A stretch of DNA of 11,674 nucleotides, taken from positions 1 through 11,674 of the forward strand of contig CAJOQW010000034.1 of the NCBI GenBank assembly GCA_905236955.1, read 5' to 3'. The notes beneath the pieces were generated by a model that saw only the letters and a list, made by a program, of their open reading frames with translations, made no database searches and was not told where the DNA came from. This document shows positions 5,914 through 11,674 of the stretch, piece after piece. Each line of letters begins with the position of its first letter. The first letter of the stretch is position 1. Origin of the DNA: an uncultured Bacteroidales bacterium (lineage in GTDB: Bacteria; Bacteroidota; Bacteroidia; Bacteroidales; UBA932). A program made the translations under genes and the position numbers.

Positions 5914-7104
5914 ATGAATTTCAAGACAATCTTACTTGCGGCATCGATGCTCGCACTCCCTTTTTCCATATCTTCCTGCAAGGGAGAAGACCCCCTCTCG
6001 ATGCAGGTGGTGAAAAGTGAAATGACCCGCTGGCCCGAACCATTCGAAATCGACTGGTCCAGGGGCAAGATAAATTGGAACTACACCCCGGGCCTGGAAA
6101 TGAAGAGTTTCCTCGACGTATATGACCGCTACGGCAACGACACCATCTTCCGCTATGTGGACAAATGGTACGACACCGCCATCGCCGAAGACGGTTCCAT
6201 AACCAACTACGACCTTGCCAAGTACTCCACCGACCTCGTCTGCCCGGCCAATACTTTGTTCTATCTGTACGACAAGACGGGAAAAGAAAAATACCGCAAG
6301 GCCATGGACAATGTCCGCAAGCAGCTCGACACCCATCCCCGCACCAAGGAAGGCGGGTTCTGGCACAAGCTCAGGTACACCGAGCAGATGTGGCTGGACG
6401 GCCTCTACATGGCCCAGCCGTTCTACGCCCAATACACCCAGCGTTATGAGCCCGAGGCTACCAAAGCGGCCTGTTTCGAGGACATCATGCACCAGTTCAT
6501 CACCGTGGCCAAATACACCTACGACCCGGCCACCAAACTGTACAGGCACGCATGGGACTCATCCCACCAGATGTTCTGGTGCGACCCCGAAACCGGCCAG
6601 AGCAAGCATGCCTGGGGCCGTGCCCTCGGGTGGTACTGCATGGGTATAGTGGAAACACTCCCCTACGTTCCCGAAAACACACCGGGAAGGGACAGTGTGA
6701 TAGCCATCCTCAACGGCATCTTCGAGGTCCTTCCGCAATATACCGACCCGCAGACGGGCACATGGTACCAGGTCCTCGACCAGCCCGGTCGCGAGGGCAA
6801 TTACGTGGAGGCAACCTGCACGGCCATGTTCACCTACGCCATGCTCAAGGGCATAAGGCTCGGTTATCTGCCGGCCTCGATGAAGGAATATGCCGTCAAA
6901 TGCTACGAGAATCTCCTGAAGACTTTTGTTGTTAAGAATGAAGACGGTACAGTCAGCCTCACCAGATGCTGCGCGGTAGCCGGACTCGGCGGCGACGGGA
7001 ACCGTTCAGGAGACTACGATTACTACATCCACGAAAAGATCAGGGACAACGACCCCAAGGGCATCGGCCCGCTCATCTGGGCATCACTCGAAATGGACAA
7101 CTGA
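5914..7104 (+). CDS. GH105 unsaturated rhamnogalacturonyl/galacturonyl hydrolase, probable lipoprotein
   Basis: The 396-residue protein belongs to the YteR/YesR-like GH105 family, which removes the 4,5-unsaturated uronic acid left at the non-reducing end of pectin fragments by polysaccharide lyases. Evidence is the (alpha/alpha)6-type sequence with MWLDGLYMAQP (Asp162 at the position of the catalytic Asp), HAWDSS (residues 212-217), the conserved HAWGRALGWYCMG block at about 232-244, and the PGREGNYVEAT segment near 291-301. The signal peptide ends in ISSC with Cys22 and is followed by KGED, an acidic stretch resembling the surface-export signals of Bacteroidota lipoproteins. It is the last gene of the operon, 42 bases after CE8 and ended by a terminator at 7121-7158. 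No pectin or rhamnogalacturonan lyase lies in the window, so its substrate must come from an enzyme encoded outside it. Confidence 0.92.
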   Translation: MNFKTILLAASMLALPFSISSCKGEDPLSMQVVKSEMTRWPEPFEIDWSRGKINWNYTPGLEMKSFLDVYDRYGNDTIFRYVDKWYDTAIAEDGSITNYDLAKYSTDLVCPANTLFYLYDKTGKEKYRKAMDNVRKQLDTHPRTKEGGFWHKLRYTEQMWLDGLYMAQPFYAQYTQRYEPEATKAACFEDIMHQFITVAKYTYDPATKLYRHAWDSSHQMFWCDPETGQSKHAWGRALGWYCMGIVETLPYVPENTPGRDSVIAILNGIFEVLPQYTDPQTGTWYQVLDQPGREGNYVEATCTAMFTYAMLKGIRLGYLPASMKEYAVKCYENLLKTFVVKNEDGTVSLTRCCAVAGLGGDGNRSGDYDYYIHEKIRDNDPKGIGPLIWASLEMDN

Positions 7105-7120
7105 TCTTTCCGGATCCATC

Positions 7121-7158
7121 AAAGACGCCGACCCCATCAAGAGGGTCGGCGTTTTTTT
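7121..7158 (+). terminator. Strong Rho-independent terminator of the pectinase operon
   Basis: ACGCCGACCC (7125-7134) and GGGTCGGCGT (7143-7152) form a perfect 10-bp GC-rich stem around an 8-base loop, and T continues to 7158. The upstream AAAG (7121-7124) can extend the stem into the T-run. It begins 16 bases after the GH105 stop and separates the enzyme operon from the SusC-SusD unit. Confidence 0.9.
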
Positions 7159-7174
7159 AGCAAAATATTTGCAA
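7159..7174. promoter_or_regulatory. Possible degenerate LacI-type operator at the SusC promoter
   Basis: The right half TTTGCAA (7168-7174) equals that of the perfect operator and sits 33 bases, start to start, from the -7 box as in the other two. The left half GCAAA (7160-7164) is present but shifted, giving GCAAA-ATA-TTTGC with a 3-base instead of a 2-base centre and no central CG. It may be a weak site or chance in AT-rich DNA. Confidence 0.35.
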
Positions 7175-7199
7175 GAAAAAGTATTAGTTATTAAATTTG
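7168..7199 (+). promoter_or_regulatory. Predicted Bacteroides-type promoter of the SusC-SusD operon
   Basis: TTTG at 7168-7171, a 20-base spacer and TAAATTTG at 7192-7199 match the Bacteroidota consensus exactly; the -7 box is identical to that at 2374-2381. It follows the terminator by 9 bases. Predicted start of transcription is near 7203-7206, giving a leader of about 70 bases, unlike the other promoters in the window. Confidence 0.75.
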
Positions 7200-7202
7200 T
7201 TT

Positions 7203-7275
7203 GATTTATGCCTGCTTTGATAAGCAAACTATAACCAAACCATATCAACCTATTTATTAACTAATTTAACCAACC
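7203..7275 (+). other. 5' untranslated leader of the SusC gene
   Basis: This AT-rich leader of about 73 bases has one small hairpin, TGCTT (7213-7217) and AAGCA (7222-7226) around a 4-base loop, and a long A/T-rich, G-poor stretch before the ATG, a common translation-start context in Bacteroidota. No Shine-Dalgarno sequence, riboswitch or open frame is seen. Confidence 0.5.
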
Positions 7276-10200
7276 ATGATGAACAATCATTTGAAAATGG
7301 TCTTTGCCGGGTTGTCCCTACTTCTTGGAATGACCGTGGCATTTGCCCAGAATCACGTGAGCGGAACCGTCGTAGACAAGAACGGAGAACCCATCATCGG
7401 CGCCGGCGTCGTCGTGAAGGGCACCACCATCGGTGCCGTCACCGGCGTCGAAGGCGAGTATTCCCTCAACGTTCCCGACGGAGCCGTCCTCGTGGCCTCC
7501 TGCATCGGTTATGCCGACAAGGAAACCGCCGTCGCAGGACAGTCCATAATCAACTTCGCCCTTGAAGACGACGTCCTCCTGCTCGACGAGACGGTCGTGA
7601 TCGGTTACCAGACCGTGAAGAGGCGCGACCTCACCGGGTCGGTAGCCTCCCTCACCTCGAAGGAAATAGCCGAAATGCCGGTTGCCAATGCCACACAGGC
7701 CATCCAGGGCAGACTCCCCGGCGTACGCGTGTCCTCGGGATCGGGAGCGGCAGGTTCTTCCGCCAGCATCCGCGTCCGCGGCGGCAATTCCATCACCCAG
7801 AGCAACGAGCCCCTCGTCCTCATCGACGGCGTATCCGGCTCCCTTGCCGACATCCCGTCCGACGAGATCGAATCGATCGACGTGCTGAAGGACGCCTCCT
7901 CCACCGCAATCTACGGTGCACGCGGCGCCAACGGCGTCATCCTCGTCACCACCAAGTCCGCCAAGCAGGGACGCGTCCATGTACGCTACAACATGTACTA
8001 CCAGTTCAGGGAGACTCCGCGCTACTACGATGTCCTCGACACACAGGAGTTCGTCCTCTGGCAGTGGTCCTATGCGACTTTCTACGGAAAGTCGTATGGC
8101 GAGAACGTTGCAAAGTACTACGGACTCGGCACCGAGAACGGCAACCACTACGCAGATTATGCCAATGTTCCCGTACATAACCCGATGGACGACGTCCTCA
8201 AGTCGTCCAGCACCTGGAACCACGACATCACCCTCAGCGGCGGCAACGAGGCCACCAACTACTCCATCGGTTTCAACTTCCTCAGCGACAACGGCACACA
8301 CATCCGCAACCAGAGGGAAAGGTACAACGTAACCTTCAAACTCAACCAGAAGGTCACCGACAGGCTTTCTGCCAACTTCGACGTCAGGTACTTCGAGAAC
8401 CACAGCTGGGGCGACGGCGACTATACCGGAGCTTCCAACTACTACTATCGTCCGGTACTCAATCCCCTCGGCATAGACAATCCGGCCCTCCTCGGACAGG
8501 GCGACGTGAACGTGGAGAAGGAATACGACCCGCTCCTCGTCACCTACAACCTCGAGGACTTCAACCGCAGGCATAACCTCCGCGGCACCGGCGGACTCAC
8601 ATGGAACCCCTTCAGCGGCCTCATCGCACGCACCGAGGTCACCCTCTCACGCGGCTGGCAGAAGCGCGAGCGCTGGGACGGCGGCAACAGCATCGGGGGC
8701 TCCACCTACAACCAGGCTCGGCTGAATGACTCGTTCTCGACCCGCACACGCTGGACCAATACCCTGAACTACACAGTGCAGGGCCTGAGCAAGAACCACA
8801 GCCTCAACTTCCTCCTCGGCCACGAGATGCTCACCAACACCCAGAGCGACAGGGAGCTCCGCGCCTACGGATATTCCTCCGACCTCTCGTACGAGCAGGC
8901 GTTCGCCATGTTCAAGAACTACGACACCTCACTCGTCAACCTCAACTCCTTCAGCAACACCGTGACGGTACCCTCCAACACGCTCTCATTCTTCGGACGT
9001 GCGAACTACTCCCTCCTGGGAAGGTACCTGTTCACCGCCACCTTCCGTGCGGACGGCTCCAGCAAGTTCGCACCCAACCACCGCTGGGGATACTTCCCCG
9101 CCGCAGCCTTCGCCTGGCGCATATCCGACGAACCCTTCATGAAGGAGACCAGGAGCTGGATCGACGAACTCAAATACCGCCTGTCCTATGGTACCTCAGG
9201 GTCCGACGGCATCAGTTCCAACCTTTGGGAAGAGACCTGGACCACCGATGTCGTCAACATGGACGGCGTGGACTACAATATCTACAAGCCCGGCGAACTT
9301 CTCGCTAATCCCGACCTCAAGTGGGAGACCACCATTTCCCGCAACACCGGCTTCGACTTCAGCTTCTTCAAGACAAGGCTCCGCGGTAGCCTCGACTTCT
9401 ACTGGAACACCACCAAAGACCTGCTCATGAGGATGCCCATCGACAACACCACCGGTTACTCCTACCAGTACCAGAACGTCGGACAGACCTCCAACAAGGG
9501 TATCGAACTCTCCCTCAACGCAGGCATCGTACGCAACCGCGACTTCCAGCTCTCCGTCAACTGGAACCACTCCTTCAACAACAACAACCTCGACTGGATC
9601 GACCCCAGCGCCAACGCCAACCAGCGCACCGGCTGGGGCGGGTCCGACATGAAGCCCGCCTATGACTATGTCATCGAAGTAGGACGTCCGATCGGCCTCG
9701 TCAACGGCTACATCGCAGAAGGATGCGGATTCTACACCGTCGACGACTTCACCTATGCCAACGGTGTCTATACCCTCAAGCCCGGCATCAGCGACACACA
9801 GGTCGCCAGCTACACCAGCACCGACCTCGACGCCATAAGGCCAAACGGACAGATAGCATTCCCCGGAGCAGTGAGGTTCAAGGACCTTGACGGTAAGGAT
9901 GGCGCCACCGCCGCCGACTACGGCGTCATCGCCGAGATGCAGCCCCACCACACCGGAGGCTTCGGATTCCAGGCCAACTGGAAGAACTTCGACTTCACCG
10001 GGCACTTCACCTACCAGCTCGACGGATATATCTACAACGCCGCAGGCATGTCCTCGACCGACTTCGCAAACAAGGACTCCTATTTCGGGCGCAACCGTCT
10101 CGCGTACGTCAACGACTGCTACAAGCTCTACGACGTCGACCAGAACGGCAACATCTACATGGTGACGGACCCCGCTGCTCTCAACGCACTCAACAAGAAC

Positions 10201-10515
10201 GCGAAGTATCCCGTCTGCCTCTCCGAGGCCGGCTACACCACCTCGCAGTTCATCGAACCCGGCGGGTTCCTCCGCTGCAACAACCTCACGCTTGGCTATA
10301 CCGTGCCGGACACCCTGCTCGAAAGGGTCAAGCTCTCCAACCTCAGGGTATATGTGACCGGGACCAACCTCTTCGTGCTCACCGGATATTCCGGACTCGA
10401 TCCCGAAACCGTGCCCGACTCCAACGCGTCCAACGCCAACCTCAGGCCCGGATTCGACAACGGCAACTACCCAAGGCCCATCACGGTCACTGCCGGTCTC
10501 AGCGTAACATTCTAA
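7276..10515 (+). CDS. SusC-like TonB-dependent outer-membrane oligosaccharide transporter
   Basis: The 1079-residue protein is a full-length SusC/RagA-type receptor that, with its SusD partner and TonB energy, imports glycans across the outer membrane. In order it has a signal peptide (1-25, ending AFAQ), a carboxypeptidase-regulatory-like domain (about 28-97, GTVVDKNGEPIIGAGVVVKG), a TonB box around DETVVIGY (104-111), a plug domain (about 115-228, with IRVRGGNSI, VLIDG and DASSTAIYGARGANGVI), and the beta-barrel ending in an aromatic residue (LSVTF). There is no extra N-terminal STN domain, so it is not a sigma/anti-sigma signalling type; this fits control by the linked LacI protein. The start follows the signal peptide. 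The SusD gene begins 13 bases after its stop. Codon use is strongly C-ending, compatible with high expression. The ligand is inferred from the locus to be a pectic oligosaccharide; the sequence alone does not show it. Confidence 0.96.
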   Translation: MMNNHLKMVFAGLSLLLGMTVAFAQNHVSGTVVDKNGEPIIGAGVVVKGTTIGAVTGVEGEYSLNVPDGAVLVASCIGYADKETAVAGQSIINFALEDDVLLLDETVVIGYQTVKRRDLTGSVASLTSKEIAEMPVANATQAIQGRLPGVRVSSGSGAAGSSASIRVRGGNSITQSNEPLVLIDGVSGSLADIPSDEIESIDVLKDASSTAIYGARGANGVILVTTKSAKQGRVHVRYNMYYQFRETPRYYDVLDTQEFVLWQWSYATFYGKSYGENVAKYYGLGTENGNHYADYANVPVHNPMDDVLKSSSTWNHDITLSGGNEATNYSIGFNFLSDNGTHIRNQRERYNVTFKLNQKVTDRLSANFDVRYFENHSWGDGDYTGASNYYYRPVLNPLGIDNPALLGQGDVNVEKEYDPLLVTYNLEDFNRRHNLRGTGGLTWNPFSGLIARTEVTLSRGWQKRERWDGGNSIGGSTYNQARLNDSFSTRTRWTNTLNYTVQGLSKNHSLNFLLGHEMLTNTQSDRELRAYGYSSDLSYEQAFAMFKNYDTSLVNLNSFSNTVTVPSNTLSFFGRANYSLLGRYLFTATFRADGSSKFAPNHRWGYFPAAAFAWRISDEPFMKETRSWIDELKYRLSYGTSGSDGISSNLWEETWTTDVVNMDGVDYNIYKPGELLANPDLKWETTISRNTGFDFSFFKTRLRGSLDFYWNTTKDLLMRMPIDNTTGYSYQYQNVGQTSNKGIELSLNAGIVRNRDFQLSVNWNHSFNNNNLDWIDPSANANQRTGWGGSDMKPAYDYVIEVGRPIGLVNGYIAEGCGFYTVDDFTYANGVYTLKPGISDTQVASYTSTDLDAIRPNGQIAFPGAVRFKDLDGKDGATAADYGVIAEMQPHHTGGFGFQANWKNFDFTGHFTYQLDGYIYNAAGMSSTDFANKDSYFGRNRLAYVNDCYKLYDVDQNGNIYMVTDPAALNALNKNAKYPVCLSEAGYTTSQFIEPGGFLRCNNLTLGYTVPDTLLERVKLSNLRVYVTGTNLFVLTGYSGLDPETVPDSNASNANLRPGFDNGNYPRPITVTAGLSVTF

Positions 10516-10528
10516 TCAATTGATCGAG

Positions 10529-11674
10529 ATGAATATCAAGCATTACATCAACATCTTGGCATGCCTTGCAGGGACTGTCCTGCTGGCATCCTGCGCCGAT
10601 TTCCTCGCTCCGAAAGACAACGGTCTCGTGGACAAGGAATTCGTATTCTCCAGCACTGCCAACACCCAGGCCGCGATGAAGCAAGTGTACTCATTCTGGC
10701 AGGGAGTCTTCGACGGAGACTGCTACGGCAACGGTAATTTCTACTGCGTCAACCTTCCCGGAGGCGATGACAGCCGCCATCCCGAAGGATACAGCAACCA
10801 GCTCCAGCGCCATGTCCCTGAAAGCTTCTACGAAAACGGGAAGATGACTTCCAGCTACAATATCAACGAGCAGTACGGCGATTTCTCCAACTTCTACCAG
10901 ACCATTGCCGCGGCCAACAACATCATCGCGGCCCTGGAAGAGTCGGAGTCGTTCAACGACTTCATGTCGGCCAGCGAGCCCACCGAACTCAGCCAGCTCT
11001 ACGGAGAGGCCATGGTTGCGCGTTCAACCATGTACCAGATGCTCATCAGGTACTGGGGTGACGTACCCTTCACCACGAAGCCCGGTGCTTCGGCCTCAGG
11101 CATCGCGCCGCGCGACTCCATCTACGACGTCATCATCGCCGACCTCGAAAAGGTCATCCCGCACATGTACCGCTGCGGCTCCGTACCCGGCTACGGCTCC
11201 GACAAGAACGCTTTCTCGCGCACTTTCGCCGAGGCTTCCCTCGCCGTCATATGCATGGATGCCGCCGGATACCAAACACGGCGTTCCGACCTCAAGTACA
11301 CCAATGGCGAAGGCAGCGAAGTCGCATGGGAGAACCACCCCCAGGCAAAGCCCAACGCCAATGCCGAAAACGCTTTCTATGCCCGCCGCGCCGACTGGAA
11401 GGACTACGTGAAGAAGGCCCAGACCTACTTCAAGGCCGTCATCGACAATCCCGGCAACGTAGTCTTCCACACTACCGACCCGAGGGCGACGACCAAGGCC
11501 GGGCAGCAGTTCGGCAATCCCTACCAGTACTTTTTCCAGCAGACGCTCGACAACGACATAGGCTATGCCGACGAATCCATATTCGAGTATCCGCTCACCT
11601 GGAACGTCTCCAATGGCGAACGTCCGTACTCCAACGGACGCGTGTCCAACGGCGGGTCTTCCAAAGCTTTCCCC
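10529..11674 (+). CDS. SusD-like surface glycan-binding lipoprotein, cut by the window edge
   Basis: An open frame of 382 codons runs from the ATG at 10529 to the end of the window without a stop, so the C-terminal part is missing (complete SusD homologues are usually about 500-700 residues). The signal peptide ends in LLASC (Cys22), a clear lipobox; ADFLAPKD follows. TPR-type helices are seen in the SusD pattern: FSNFYQTIAAANNII, then GEAMVARSTMYQMLIRYWGDVPF, the hallmark SusD block (commonly RAxxYxxLxxxYGDVP), at about 158-180, followed by SIYDVIIADLEKVIP. It acts as a lid over the SusC barrel and binds the polysaccharide at the cell surface. It follows SusC by 13 bases, in the same operon. 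Family assignment is firm. The carbohydrate is inferred as pectic from the neighbours. Confidence 0.94.
   Translation, partial: MNIKHYINILACLAGTVLLASCADFLAPKDNGLVDKEFVFSSTANTQAAMKQVYSFWQGVFDGDCYGNGNFYCVNLPGGDDSRHPEGYSNQLQRHVPESFYENGKMTSSYNINEQYGDFSNFYQTIAAANNIIAALEESESFNDFMSASEPTELSQLYGEAMVARSTMYQMLIRYWGDVPFTTKPGASASGIAPRDSIYDVIIADLEKVIPHMYRCGSVPGYGSDKNAFSRTFAEASLAVICMDAAGYQTRRSDLKYTNGEGSEVAWENHPQAKPNANAENAFYARRADWKDYVKKAQTYFKAVIDNPGNVVFHTTDPRATTKAGQQFGNPYQYFFQQTLDNDIGYADESIFEYPLTWNVSNGERPYSNGRVSNGGSSKAFP

Noticed and set aside
7318..8574. Long minus-strand open frame (418 codons) inside the SusC gene, and a similar one at 9196-10005.
   Set aside because: Both lie fully within the SusC coding region; the composition is rich in Val, Gly, Asp and Glu as typical for the mirror of C-ending codons, without family motifs.
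1..11674. CRISPR array, tRNA/rRNA genes, insertion sequences, phage or attachment sites.
   Set aside because: No repeated spacer pattern, no tRNA- or rRNA-like sequence, and no transposase or integrase motifs were seen on either strand.

Overview
The window is most of a pectin-targeting polysaccharide utilization locus (PUL) from the phylum Bacteroidota, probably order Bacteroidales. The evidence is an adjacent SusC-like/SusD-like pair, the enzyme set, promoters of the Bacteroides type (TTTG, about 20 bases, TAnnTTTG) and start codons mostly without Shine-Dalgarno sequences. The DNA is visibly GC-rich with many C-ending codons, which argues against a typical AT-richer Bacteroides and for a GC-richer gut or rumen relative. 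The genus cannot be named from this sequence.

Layout. On the minus strand, reading leftward from 2318, lie a secreted CE7/AXE1-type acetyl esterase and, overlapping it by ATGA, a LacI-family repressor. A 73-base divergent control region (2319-2391) holds a perfect 16-bp palindrome (LacI-type operator) and promoters for both directions. Rightward come an 83-codon secreted mini-protein (2392-2643), then a four-gene enzyme operon: CE12 GDSL acetylesterase, GH28 polygalacturonase, CE8 pectin methylesterase and GH105 unsaturated-galacturonyl hydrolase, closed by a strong terminator at 7121-7158. A new promoter at 7168-7199 drives the SusC-like transporter and the SusD-like lipoprotein, which runs off the right edge.

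How the genes work together (inferred from family knowledge). SusD and SusC bind pectic oligosaccharides and import them across the outer membrane. CE8 removes methyl esters, and CE12 with the CE7-like enzyme removes acetyl groups. GH28 cuts galacturonan, and GH105 removes unsaturated terminal residues left by a polysaccharide lyase that is not in this window. The LacI-type protein is the likely local switch.

Most notable observations. (1) The 83-residue protein is a signal peptide joined to what looks like only the C-terminal tail of a CE8 pectin methylesterase, without catalytic residues, yet it appears to have its own promoter, operator and terminator. (2) The terminator hairpin of that mini-gene carries in its loop the second LacI-type operator and the -33 region of the next promoter, so one 52-bp element appears to end one transcript and start the next. 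(3) Operator, -33 box and -7 box have the same spacing at two promoters, and a degenerate copy sits at the SusC promoter. (4) Three of the four predicted promoters lie so close to their genes that the mRNAs would be almost leaderless.
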